Shown one piece after another: positions 28,001 to 34,492 of a stretch of DNA of 64,000 bases; within the stretch, counting starts at the first letter, position 1; the number at the start of each line of letters is the position of its first letter. The notes beneath the pieces are model-generated. The model was not told the DNA's origin. It saw only the letters and a list, made by a program, of their open reading frames with translations, and ran no database searches. The stretch is from Streptomyces cellostaticus (GTDB taxonomy: Bacteria > Actinomycetota > Actinomycetes > Streptomycetales > Streptomycetaceae). The stretch covers positions 58,449 through 122,448 of the forward strand of contig NZ_KQ948039.1 in assembly GCF_001513965.1 (NCBI RefSeq), in the 5' to 3' direction. The position numbers and the translations under genes were made by a program.

Positions 28001-28517
28001 CGATGGTCCCGTATGTAACCCCGGGTATCCGTGCGAAAATGGAAAGATCGGCATAGTTCCGCTGGTTCCTGAAGGGCCGTTTGGTCGCCCTCCCATGCCG
28101 GGTCCTCGCAGGATGCCCATGGGCTTTTCAAATTCCGCAGAGTTCCAAGCCTTCAAGTCTGAGCTTGCGGGGGGATTGCAACAGGCCGGGTATGAAGATG
28201 TAACTCCGATCATGCAGGGAAGCTCCGTTACAGGTAAGAGCTTCAAGAGCGGGCGGCCATTTGGATCGCACAGCGACTTCGATGTGGCTTTGGCGAGTTC
28301 GGATTTGCTGGATCGCGCCAAGCAGGCAGGCATTCCGTTGCGCTCACAAGGTACCCGCACCGGCCCTCTTGAGCCCGGCGATCTGGCCGCGCTGGGGCTT
28401 CGCGATCTGAGTAAATCTCTCAGTAAGCAAGCAGGTGGACGTGATGTTCACTTCATGGTGTACGGAACAATCGGAGGTGCAACGAGCCGAGCGCCGAGTA
28501 TCATCATGAAGCCATAG
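22026..28517 (+). CDS. Secreted Rhs/YD-repeat polymorphic toxin with nucleotidyltransferase-like tip
   Basis: 2163 residues from ATG 22026 (AGGAAG at 22013-22018). The signal peptide spans about 1-45 (SIAATTGLALLPGLLTPVAF). A charged linker is followed by a beta region, then many YD repeats (YDELGRKTG, YDLFGRQVTATDPDKG, YDGAGRPTKA) forming the Rhs shell. The core ends with GAREYDPTIGQFISVDPLL and TSSDPSGQ near residue 1880. After that the DNA becomes visibly more A/T-rich and the protein is unique. The last ~130 residues carry QGSSVTGKSFKSG and SHSDFDVALAS, fitting the GS...DxD signature of nucleotidyltransferase-fold enzymes (inference). The tip probably poisons competitors, with immunity from the next gene. 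Confidence 0.88.
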   Translation: MKSFGIPWPTPGRRGRDRTRWLRSIAATTGLALLPGLLTPVAFAADTDPLGRPHLKASQATKVSPFTAKVNKKAAAEARKAAEADRTAAARARHDQQREVTWPNAGKASLTVPDKGTAKAHPGSLPVTVTAPGKGETAKSVTVEVLDQKTAAKLGVKGVVLKLTGPETGGRARFGIDYSAFAAAYGGDWAGRLQLTRLPNCAAKDPAAAKCRKRVVLDSVNNRDKDSISAPVALASGGQPMLLAVAAGTKSGAGDYKATPLSVSSTWEAGGSSGSFTWSYPLRVPPAAAGPQPDLSISYDSGSVDGQTANSNNQGSQVGTGFDLTSSYVERKYGSCDDDGQDGKYDLCWKYDNASLVLNGQATELVKDDEKGTWRLKDDDASTVTHSTGADNGDDDGEYWTVITGDGTKYVFGLNKLDGAGADDRTQSVWTVPVFGDDEGEPGYTSGDSFSGRHKKQAWRWNLDYVEDTHGNAESYWYTAEHNNYDMLGDDNTGTDYVRGGYLKEIRYGQRAGSLFSGTPAASDKVVFSYDERCDPTVAKCDSLTKDTRDNWPDVPFDAICKDGDKCTGNVGPTFFTRKRMTAITTSAWNAAASTPAFEPVDVWSLKQEYLDPGDTGDSTDESLWLDEIRHTGKRGTDLSLDPVKFDHDMLPNRVDGKADNILPLNKPRLKTVTSETGAQTIVTYMDADCTAGGTKPKLDENTKRCYPVYWSPNGEKEPTLDWFQKYPVSSVSTTDPHGGSEAVQHSYRYTGGGAWHYDEDPLTPAKERTWSIWRGYRQVTHLTGISTGTQSKETTVYLRGMNGDRVLGPDGKTLDRDKRKTVTVSGIKAAEITDSEQYAGFPRESVTYNGDTEVSGTINDPWSKRTATQHKSYADTEAYYVRTAATRTRTAITSKLTPFDRVHTVKTTYDDYGMAETVEDEGDDAATGDEKCTRTWYARNDDKGININSLVSRTRTVAASCATADSALDLPADSKRAGDVISDTATVYDDTSATTWSASQKPTKGDATWKGRAKGYGSDNAPVWQKVSKTTYDTLGRPKIVTDTNDRPVSSSTYVPADSGPLTSTEVADAKTYKTTTALDFATGATLKVTDPNNKVTESEYDSLGRITKLWLPNRYKVLSQNPNYVYNYNVTSSDMSWVSTQTVKNDGSGYNTTYEFYDSLLRSRQIQTPTPQGGRLISLTLYDARGLAVSQQSDIWDSTSLPSSKDAEVSGGQAPVQTDTTYDGAGRPTKAVTKVHGDTRWTTDTTYTGDTVTTTAPTGGQATAVVTNALGQTTQRREYAGPTPTGTNFTTTDYTYTPAGQQETVTGPDQTKWSYTYDLFGRQVTATDPDKGKTATAYNDLDQVVSTTPSSDASKKLLYEYDELGRKTGMWQADKSDANKLAAWGFDEVAKGQQDTATRYDGGVTGKAYTEKVTTFDAMYHATGSKLILPDTEPLVSGGYVPKTLSFITGYNLDGAISQYSAPAAGGLPAEAVSYTFNALGQQLTSKGTTGYLQGAAFSPQGDLRQLTLGKDGSFSGKKAYLTWDYEEGTRRLTRSYVTDDVHGYMPQELKFTQDDAGNVTSIFDATTQGGTAKADNQCFAYDGNRRMSEAWTPKTADCSASGRTASNLDGAAPYWTSYTYNDAGQRKTETQHTTSGDKSTTYTYNDTTDNKPHTLDKTTGARSATYSYDSSGNTTSRPGPTAQQSLVWNTEGDLAKLTEGTKETSYLYDANGELLIRRAKGDGETVLYLGAGTELHLTTKGTTKTASGTRSYTANGQTIAVRTAVAGVSGTKLSFLAADHHGTSSIALDASTYAITKRYSTPFGAPRGTKPTSWPDDKAFLGKPADDASGLTHVGAREYDPTIGQFISVDPLLTLDQHQSLNGYAYANNTPVTSSDPSGQGVCTMDGMCGGTKSVEEWEKKRAQRSHGHTNYGGTTDQGGTAPTTSSGDVGSGYNGMLCARTGLPQYCSGPVTGPGDSKQNTGTLYFPDTGWYGPQPEISFRELIRQIIDGPVCNPGYPCENGKIGIVPLVPEGPFGRPPMPGPRRMPMGFSNSAEFQAFKSELAGGLQQAGYEDVTPIMQGSSVTGKSFKSGRPFGSHSDFDVALASSDLLDRAKQAGIPLRSQGTRTGPLEPGDLAALGLRDLSKSLSKQAGGRDVHFMVYGTIGGATSRAPSIIMKP

Positions 28518-28539
28518 CGTTAGTTCAGGAGTAGCGTAA

Positions 28540-28851
28540 GTGAAGTACCTTGTGTACGGAATGCAATCCGCAGTGATATCGGATGCGATGTCTCTCGTCA
28601 GTCGAGTACTGGGCGTTGCATTCGAAGTGAGAGAGAGTTCCTATAAGGGGGGGGAATATTATCGATACGTTGACCAAGCGGGGTGGGATATCTCCATCCA
28701 GTCTCACTGGCGTGATGAGGACGGAATTTTGGCTAAGCCGGAATTTCCGCAGTGCTCGGTCCTCGTTTACGTAAACGAGGTTCCTCGGGAGGTGGAGGAG
28801 AAGATGGATTCAATTCCTTCACTGTCCAAGCTTCAATCCCGAGTTATCTAG
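28540..28851 (+). CDS. Putative immunity protein for the Rhs toxin tip
   Basis: 103 residues, GTG 28540 with AGGAG (28527-28531), 22 bp after the Rhs stop. The opening is MKYLVYGMQSAVISDAMSLV; the interior is acidic and aromatic (GGEYYRYVDQAGWDISIQSH). No signal peptide, so it would be cytosolic. Its A/T-rich codon use matches the 3' end of the Rhs gene and not the flanks, as if the two arrived together. Position, size and composition are those of cognate immunity genes; no named immunity family was recognised. Confidence 0.7.
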   Translation: MKYLVYGMQSAVISDAMSLVSRVLGVAFEVRESSYKGGEYYRYVDQAGWDISIQSHWRDEDGILAKPEFPQCSVLVYVNEVPREVEEKMDSIPSLSKLQSRVI

Positions 28852-29535
28852 GCAGGGTGAGATGGTTTCCGGCGATCGAGGTGAAGAAGTCCTTGGTCGC
28901 CGGAAGCTTACTTGTATCTGAGCAAGCGAGGGCTTCTTGGCGTTTATCGTCCGTGAGTTTGGCACGCTGGCCCTTTGTGTTCGGCGAGGCGGATCGTTAA
29001 CCGTCCGCCAGCTCTTCCGCCGGCTGCGGGTGTCGCAGGGTCTGCCGGAGCGCGCCTTCCACGTCGTATGGGGCCAGTCCTGTCTCTGCCGCGTGCGTCG
29101 TGAAGGCCTCGCGGGGATGTGGAGGAGGCCCGGGGCAGCGGCCGCGTACGCGCCGGTGATGGACGGGCGGGCCGGTGGCGGGGGTATTGGCGGGTGTCTT
29201 GTCCGTATGACCGCTCGTCGGCAGAGAGCCGAGAATTGCGATAAAGGAGGCCGCGCTGGTCTGCTGGACGGTGCAGTTCAGGGCAGAGCCGAGGCCCTCC
29301 TTCTCCGGGGGATGTGCTCATCAGGGCGCCGACCGTGGCGCATGATTGCCTGCTCGCGGCAGACCAGGGCTGAGTTCATAACCCGGCTGCTGCTCACGGC
29401 TCAGCAAGCCGCGATCGGTCACGGCGACCTCGGTGCCGCGTACGCTGGGCCGCCGCTGCCCTCCCCGCAGCACAAAGCCAAGTTCGTTCACGCTTGGACG
29501 CCGTACTCGGCTGACCGGCCCAGCCGCTTGCTGCG
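28852..29535. other. 684-bp region without an intact gene
   Basis: No frame with a good start, RBS and codon bias was found. On the minus strand at about 28997-29118 a peptide reads HPREAFTTHAAETGLAPYDV then GALRQTLRHPQPAEELADG and a TAA, with clean codon bias. It looks like the C-terminal remnant of a small actinobacterial protein, but I cannot name it. Confidence 0.35.
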
Positions 29536-29727
29536 TCAGACCAAGCCTAGATCGCTTGCAAGCGATTCTTGGAAGGCTCTCCAAGTGGACGGGGTGACAT
29601 GCAGGGACGGGCCGGTGGGGTGTTTGGAGTCGCGGATGGCGACTGTGGTGGGGATGTTGGTGGCTATTTCGACGCACTCTCGATCAGGGTTGCTGTAACT
29701 GGACTTGCGGTACTGGAAGTCGGGCAC
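29536..29727 (-). CDS. DUF397-family small protein
   Basis: 63 residues, GTG start. The DUF397 hallmarks are present: FQYRKSSYSNPDRECVEIA, then VAIRDSKHPTGPSL, then TPSTWRAFQ. These small proteins almost always accompany an XRE/DUF5753 regulator in Streptomyces (as with BldB/WhiJ-type systems), and here the start lies 3 bp after that regulator's stop. They are thought to be partners or targets of the regulator in development or secondary metabolism. Operon with the next gene upstream. Confidence 0.9.
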   Translation of the reverse strand: MPDFQYRKSSYSNPDRECVEIATNIPTTVAIRDSKHPTGPSLHVTPSTWRAFQESLASDLGLV

Positions 29728-29730
29728 GGC

Positions 29731-30606
29731 TCAGAATTCCTTACGGAGTCGGTGGATGAGCGAGACGGAGTCCTGTTCGCTCAGGGAACATCCAGCGGTC
29801 GTCTCGAACAACTCGTCGTGGGCCGCGGTGCCTTCACCGCCTTCGATCCACAGGCGGGTGAAGGGGATCTCCAGGTATACGACGTCCATGGCTCCGGGCT
29901 CGGCGAACGAGATGATGTTGAACGAGCTGTTCAACCCCCTGTGCGGGCCTGCGCTGAAGGGGTAAATCAGCAGCGTGATGTTCGGTTGTTCGGCCATCTT
30001 CGCAAGGTGGTCGAGCTGTCCGCGAGCGGCTTTCGGGCCGCCGGGGAGGTTCCGCAGGACGGCCTCGTAGATCACCGTTCGAAGCGTGAGGGGAGGATCC
30101 TCCGTGAGGCGACGCTGCCGTGCCAGGCGTGCCGCTACGAACTCCTCGTCCTCTGCCGTGCTCTCCGACGCCCCGCCTCTCAACGCAACAACGTAGTCAG
30201 GGGTTTGGAGCAGCCCCGGTACGAACGCCGGCTGCCATGCCTTGATTGCGGTGGCGGCGTTCTCCAGTGACACGTACTCCTGCATGTCGCCCAGGGTCGT
30301 GTAGTCGTTCCACCAGCCTTTGGCTTTGCGTCGATCGCGGTCGACCCTGGCCAGTTCCAAGAGGCCGCCGACCGTTCCAGGGTCGCGGACGCCGTACAGC
30401 TCGCACAGCGCGCGGATGTCCGGGTCACGCATGGGTACCCAGCCGCGCTCCATCTTCGTGACCTTTGTGATGGACGAGGTCAGAGCCCTGGCGGCATGAC
30501 TTTGCGTCAGTCCGGCCGCGGTGCGCAGCTTGACGAGCTCGCCGCCCAGGCGACGCCCCAATACCGAGGATGTGCTGTTGCCCAACATCGGTTGACCTGT
30601 GGTCAT
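29731..30606 (-). CDS. XRE-family regulator with DUF5753 domain
   Basis: 291 residues. The N-terminal helix-turn-helix is LRTAAGLTQSHAARALTSSI (about 28-47) followed by KVTKMERGWVPMRDPDIRAL. The C-terminal DUF5753 part includes AWQPAFVPGLLQTPDYVVAL and ARLARQRRLTEDPPLTL. WhiJ-like regulators of this type work with DUF397 partners such as the downstream gene. It is divergent from the ATPase-domain gene at 30766; the 159-bp spacer must hold both promoters. This trio (XRE, DUF397, HATPase) recurs in Streptomyces genomes. Confidence 0.92.
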   Translation of the reverse strand: MTTGQPMLGNSTSSVLGRRLGGELVKLRTAAGLTQSHAARALTSSITKVTKMERGWVPMRDPDIRALCELYGVRDPGTVGGLLELARVDRDRRKAKGWWNDYTTLGDMQEYVSLENAATAIKAWQPAFVPGLLQTPDYVVALRGGASESTAEDEEFVAARLARQRRLTEDPPLTLRTVIYEAVLRNLPGGPKAARGQLDHLAKMAEQPNITLLIYPFSAGPHRGLNSSFNIISFAEPGAMDVVYLEIPFTRLWIEGGEGTAAHDELFETTAGCSLSEQDSVSLIHRLRKEF

Positions 30607-30765
30607 GTTGTGCTCCTCCTGGCGTCAGTGCGCTGCCAGTCTGGCGTGATCGCGATCCGCCCTGCAACTCGTAGGGATTAATTTTTCCGAGACTAACTTG
30701 TCCGCAACTCGGCGAGCCCCTACCTTCAGTGACGTACCAATCACAGAGCAGTGGAGGTGCGCGGC

Positions 30766-31479
30766 ATGACCGCCCCCGATACGCCCCTGCGTCACGACCG
30801 TGTCGACTACGCCCCGTTCTCGAAGAGCGTCACCCTGGCCCGCCGAAGAGCCCGTCGCCTCCTCACCGAGTGGGGACACCCCGAACTCGCGGCTGACACC
30901 GCCCTGTTGGTATCCGAGCTGGGCGGCAATGCCGTACTCCACGGGTGCCTCCGCGACCGGCTCTTCCGGGTCGAGCTCGCCCTCACGCAGTGGGCGCTGC
31001 GGATCTCCGTGTCGGATCCGAAGGGGGAGTTATGGCCGAACCTGCGGGAGGCGACCGCGGACGAGAGTTTCGGGCGTGGGCTGCTGATCGTCGGGCAGGT
31101 GGCAGACCGCTGGGGAGTGTGCGAGCTGACCGCCGGCAAGGTCGTCTGGGCCGAGCTGGACGTCGTACGCCAGACGGTTCCAGCCCGCTACGGTGACGGC
31201 AGCGAACCACCGCGACCGAGGAGGACGACCATGGCCGAACCGCTCAAGACCTTCGTCAACGGCGTCGAGGTCGAGGTCCCCAACAGCATCTCCGACATCC
31301 GCGCAGCCCTCCCCGAGGGGCGGCGCGAGGAGTTCGACCAGGCCATCAATGAGGCCGGGGTGCACGACATCCACGCGGTGATGCGGCACTGGATGCTCGA
31401 AGCCGTCCCCGACCCGGAGGCGGAGGCGCTGCTTCAGAGGCTCGCGGCGGACGAGGCCGAGAGGCGGGGTGTCGCTTGA
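30766..31479 (+). CDS. HATPase_c (RsbW-like) domain fused in frame to an antitoxin-like domain
   Basis: 237 residues, ATG 30766 after GGAGGT (30753-30758). Residues about 1-145 form a GHKL ATPase/anti-sigma kinase domain: N-box LLVSELGGNAVLHG, G2 ESFGRGLLIVGQVADRWG. A short linker (DGSEPPRPRRTT) follows, with no stop codon, then residues 156-237, MAEPLKTFVNGVEVEVPNSI and on, resembling a free-standing antitoxin. A strong internal RBS and ATG at 31231 suggest both the fusion and the short antitoxin are made. Regulatory ATPases of this class normally end near residue 145. A lost stop codon is the alternative to a purposeful fusion. Confidence 0.82.
   Translation: MTAPDTPLRHDRVDYAPFSKSVTLARRRARRLLTEWGHPELAADTALLVSELGGNAVLHGCLRDRLFRVELALTQWALRISVSDPKGELWPNLREATADESFGRGLLIVGQVADRWGVCELTAGKVVWAELDVVRQTVPARYGDGSEPPRPRRTTMAEPLKTFVNGVEVEVPNSISDIRAALPEGRREEFDQAINEAGVHDIHAVMRHWMLEAVPDPEAEALLQRLAADEAERRGVA
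31231..31479 (+). CDS. Antitoxin (internal start within the ATPase fusion frame)
   Basis: 82 residues from ATG 31231, preceded by GAGGAGG (31219-31225), the best RBS in the locus. The protein is acidic and helical (ISDIRAALPEGRREEFDQAI, then DPEAEALLQRLAADEAERRG), as expected of a type II antitoxin. The stop overlaps the TTG start of the RelE-like toxin (TTGA), the usual antitoxin-toxin coupling. It shares frame and stop with the longer fusion, so it is an alternative product. Confidence 0.7.
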   Translation: MAEPLKTFVNGVEVEVPNSISDIRAALPEGRREEFDQAINEAGVHDIHAVMRHWMLEAVPDPEAEALLQRLAADEAERRGVA

Positions 31480-31718
31480 GCTACCGCATCGCCTATGCCT
31501 CGCCCGCCGACGACACCCTGGCCAAGATGCGGAACGCCGATGCGTTCAGGGAGGCGATGGCGGGCACCATCGGCCGGGATCCGTACGGGCACGGGTCGAC
31601 CGCCGTCAGAGGTGAGCGCGACCGACGCGAGGTCACGGTCCTCGGTGCCATCGTGCTCTATTACGTCTCCGGATCCGTGCTGACCGTGACCGTGGTCAGG
31701 CTCATTCCAGGACTCTGA
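31476..31718 (+). CDS. RelE/ParE-like toxin of a type II toxin-antitoxin pair
   Basis: 80 residues from TTG 31476 overlapping the antitoxin stop. The small alpha-beta fold shows YRIAYASPADDTLAKM (first strand and helix), STAVRGERDRREVTVLGAIV and LYYVSGSVLTVTVVRLIPGL, matching the RelE/ParE layout in which a basic strand pair binds ribosome or gyrase. Catalytic residues are poorly conserved in this superfamily, so mRNA cleavage versus gyrase inhibition cannot be decided. Start choice rests on the TTGA overlap. Confidence 0.75.
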   Translation: MSYRIAYASPADDTLAKMRNADAFREAMAGTIGRDPYGHGSTAVRGERDRREVTVLGAIVLYYVSGSVLTVTVVRLIPGL

Positions 31719-31741
31719 CCGGTATGCACAGGGTGCGCGAG

Positions 31742-31775
31742 GTGGCCGCCCCGGCATGAATTCCGAGGCGGCCAC
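31742..31775. terminator. Bidirectional hairpin between toxin and M4 protease genes
   Basis: A stem of GTGGCCGCC (31742-31750) with GGCGGCCAC (31767-31775) and a 16-nt loop, lying between the convergent RelE-like gene (stop 31718) and the protease gene (stop 31796). Suitable for terminating both. Confidence 0.6.
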
Positions 31776-31795
31776 TGTCGCGTGCCAAGGCAGGC

Positions 31796-33445
31796 TCAGT
31801 TCACGTTCACCGCACTCCAAGCCGCCCCCACCGCGTTGTACTCAGCACTCCCCGCGCCGTAGAGGTCCTTGGCCGCGCTGAGGGTGGCCGTGCGGGCGGC
31901 CTTGTAGTTCGTGGAGGACGTCATGTAGACCGTCAGCGCGCGGTACCAGATCTTGCCGACCTTGTCGTGGCCGATGCCGGTGACCGTCGAGCCGTTGTAG
32001 GTCGGTGAGTCGTAGCTGACGCCGTTGATGGTCTTGGCGCCGCTGCCCTCCGCGAGCAGGTACGCGAAGTGGTTGGCGACGCCCGACGAGTAGTGGACGT
32101 CCAGGTTCCCCACCGACGAGCTCCAGTAGTCCGCCGAGTTGCCGTCCTTCGACGGCTTGTCCATGAAGCGCAGGGCCGGCTTGCCGAAGCCGGACTTCAC
32201 GATCTTCTCGCCGATCAGGTAGTCACCGGGGTCGGAGGGGTTGTTCGCGTACCACTCGACCATCGTGCCGAGGATGTCGGACGTGGCCTCGTTCAGGCCG
32301 CCGGACTCGCCCGAGTACGTCAGCGCGGCCGTCTTGGACGTCACGCCGTGCGTCATCTCGTGGCCGGCCACGTCCAGCGCGACCAGCGGACCGAACGTGG
32401 TGCCGTCACCGTCGCCGTACGTCATGCAGAAGCAGCTGTCGTCCCAGAAGGCGTTGTTGTAGCTGCTGCCGTAGTGGACGCGGTTGTACGAGCCCTTGCC
32501 GTCGTTGCCGATGCCGTTGCGGCCCTGGACGTTCTTGTAGTAGTCCCAGGTCTCGTTGGTGCCGTACTGGGCGTCGACGGCGGCCGAGGAGCGGTCGGAG
32601 TTGCTGCCCGTGCCCCAGTGGTTGTCGGCGTCCGTGAACAGGGTCGCGGGGGCCCGGCTGAAGCAGATGCCGAAGAAGCACAGGTCGGTCTTGTTCTCCG
32701 CGTCACCGGTGTAGGTGTTGCCGCGGGTGGGGTCCTTCAGCTGGTACGACGATCCGGACTGGGTCGTCTCCAGCGGTACCGTCCCGCTGTAGAGCGACTT
32801 GCCGTCGCCGGTGGCCGTCTCGATGCTGTCCCAGGCGTCGATCTGGGCGCCGGTGCGGGCGTCGGTCAGCACGGTGCGGGCGACCGGGTTGCCGAGCGAG
32901 TCCTGGCCGACGGCGTTGGTGCGCCAGGCCAGCTTCGGGGTGCCGTGCAGGGCGTCGACCACCAGCTCCGGCCTGGCCTTGATCCGCCTCAGCGTCTCGC
33001 CGAGGTTGGCGGCGCGCAGGGCGTTCACCGCGAGGTCGGCGGCCCTGGGGGCCGACAGCTTCGGGGTGATCGAGGGCAGGGATATCAGGTTCCTCGTCGC
33101 CCGGTCGGCACCGTGGTACGTGCCGTTCGGCGTCAGGTGAACCACGAAGTCGCCGCCCAGTACTGGGAGTTGGTGGTAGGTGCGGTCGTAGCGGACGTGC
33201 TGGATGCCGTTCTTGTCCACGATCACGTCGCGGACGCTGGTGTCCTGCGCGGAGGTCAGGCCCAGACTCGCGGCATGGGCGACGAGGGCCGACGCCGCGT
33301 TCTCGATCGCGGTGGCCGGGGTCGGTCTGCCGTCGGCGTGGGCGGCGGGGGAGAGCGCGGCGGCCAGCAGGGTCGCGGTGGTGACGGCGACACCGGCGGT
33401 GGCGAGACGACGGGATCCTCGGACGTGCGGACGTATCCGGCTCAT
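31796..33445 (-). CDS. Secreted M4 (thermolysin-like) neutral metalloprotease
   Basis: 549 residues. The signal peptide has a twin Arg then a hydrophobic core (RRLATAGVAVTTATLLAAAL) ending in PAAHA. It is followed by FTP and PepSY propeptides (about 40-210) that act as chaperone and inhibitor until self-cleavage. In the catalytic domain the zinc motif VAGHEMTHGV gives His362, Glu363 and His366, and GGLNEATSDILG supplies the third ligand Glu. It would degrade proteins outside the cell using Zn and Ca. Start ATG 33445; earlier in-frame starts give no signal peptide. Divergent from the gene at 33584. Confidence 0.95.
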   Translation of the reverse strand: MSRIRPHVRGSRRLATAGVAVTTATLLAAALSPAAHADGRPTPATAIENAASALVAHAASLGLTSAQDTSVRDVIVDKNGIQHVRYDRTYHQLPVLGGDFVVHLTPNGTYHGADRATRNLISLPSITPKLSAPRAADLAVNALRAANLGETLRRIKARPELVVDALHGTPKLAWRTNAVGQDSLGNPVARTVLTDARTGAQIDAWDSIETATGDGKSLYSGTVPLETTQSGSSYQLKDPTRGNTYTGDAENKTDLCFFGICFSRAPATLFTDADNHWGTGSNSDRSSAAVDAQYGTNETWDYYKNVQGRNGIGNDGKGSYNRVHYGSSYNNAFWDDSCFCMTYGDGDGTTFGPLVALDVAGHEMTHGVTSKTAALTYSGESGGLNEATSDILGTMVEWYANNPSDPGDYLIGEKIVKSGFGKPALRFMDKPSKDGNSADYWSSSVGNLDVHYSSGVANHFAYLLAEGSGAKTINGVSYDSPTYNGSTVTGIGHDKVGKIWYRALTVYMTSSTNYKAARTATLSAAKDLYGAGSAEYNAVGAAWSAVNVN

Positions 33446-33583
33446 CTGTCTCCTTGGGGAGGCGCCTTCGAGGCGTGGGGGCGGCGCTGAAGTTGACTGA
33501 GATTTAAGAGCCCCTGACATGTCATGTCCATAGCGCCGACATGGAGATGTGTAACGAGCCAGAGGGGGTTCAGAATCGTTTCC

Positions 33584-34015
33584 GTGACCACTCCGGACCC
33601 CTCGGAACTGCCGTTCTTCGTCTACGGCACCCTGCGCCCCGGCGAGGCGAACCATGACCTCTTCCTGCGCGGCCGCATCCGGACCGAGGCGCCCGCCCGC
33701 CTCCAGGGCGCCGTGCTCTACGACGGCCCCGGCTACCCCTACGCCGTCGAGGAACCCGGGGCGGGGACGATCAGCGGCGAACTGGTCACCGCGCTCCCGG
33801 AGGCGTACGGCCGCCTGCTCGGCGAACTGGACCGGCTGGAGGAGTACGTGCCGGGCGACCCGCGCAACCTCTACGAGCGGGTCGCCCGGGACGTCGTACG
33901 CACCGACGGCACGGCCGTCCGGGCCTGGGTGTACGTGGCCGCCCCGCCGGTCGCCGCCCGGCTCCGCGCCCGGGGCAGGCGCATAGAGAGCGGCGACTGG
34001 CTCACCCGGCGCTGA
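33584..34015 (+). CDS. Gamma-glutamylcyclotransferase/AIG2-like protein
   Basis: 143 residues from GTG 33584. The family signature is LPFFVYGTLRPGEANHDLFL at the N-terminus, then GAVLYDGPGYPYAVEE, and the catalytic-type Glu in GRLLGELDRLEEYVPGDP. Members turn gamma-glutamyl amines or peptides into 5-oxoproline or act on related substrates; the substrate here is unknown. The best purine tract (AGAGGGGG, 33561-33568) is rather far from this GTG, so the start is not firm; an in-frame ATG lies at 33524. Confidence 0.85.
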   Translation: MTTPDPSELPFFVYGTLRPGEANHDLFLRGRIRTEAPARLQGAVLYDGPGYPYAVEEPGAGTISGELVTALPEAYGRLLGELDRLEEYVPGDPRNLYERVARDVVRTDGTAVRAWVYVAAPPVAARLRARGRRIESGDWLTRR

Positions 34016-34071
34016 CCGGCGTCCCGGCTTCTCACGCAACCCCGATCGGCGCAGCTGCATATGACGCGCGC

Positions 34072-34440
34072 ATGGATCACAGGCAACCTGATGGTGTCGT
34101 CGCAAGGCGCGATGCGCGAAAGCGAGGAGGGACAAACGGCCAGTCGGGCAATGGCCAGTCGCCCCCGCCGGGCGAAATGGAACCCGCCCGGCTCACCGCG
34201 TCGTCGACGAAGGGCTCGGTCGGCGGCCAGATGAGCGGCAAGGGACGGGCGACCCTCCTCGACAAGTTCGGCACCCCGATCGTGGGCGAGACGATCGTGT
34301 TAATCGACTCCGGATCACACGTGGGCGACCCCTTGCTCTGGGGTAAGGCGCTCAGCAACGGCTACGACGCCGTCTACTACGGCAACAGGAAGTACAAGCC
34401 CGCGATGGCTCACGCCACTGTCGAGCCCAGCATCTTCTGA
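34072..34440 (+). CDS. Short hypothetical protein, doubtful
   Basis: 122 codons. The first 50 (Arg/Gly/Pro/Ser-rich) look non-coding. The remainder, GRATLLDKFGTPIVGETIVL onward, recalls one half of a bacterial Ig-like (Big) domain, where A-L-D-x-FG-x-P-x-x-G is typical. No signal peptide and no good RBS. It may be a fragment of a larger surface protein. The surrounding gap 34016-34492 shows nothing else convincing. Confidence 0.35.
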   Translation: MDHRQPDGVVARRDARKRGGTNGQSGNGQSPPPGEMEPARLTASSTKGSVGGQMSGKGRATLLDKFGTPIVGETIVLIDSGSHVGDPLLWGKALSNGYDAVYYGNRKYKPAMAHATVEPSIF

Positions 34441-34492
34441 CACCGCCTCGAACTGCTCCCGCAGCCGTTCGTGATACGGGCCGCGTGGAGGC

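Noticed and set aside
28937..29698. A 253-codon plus-strand open frame between the immunity gene and the DUF397 gene
   Set aside because: No RBS, mixed codon bias, no motif, and it overlaps the clear minus-strand DUF397 gene.
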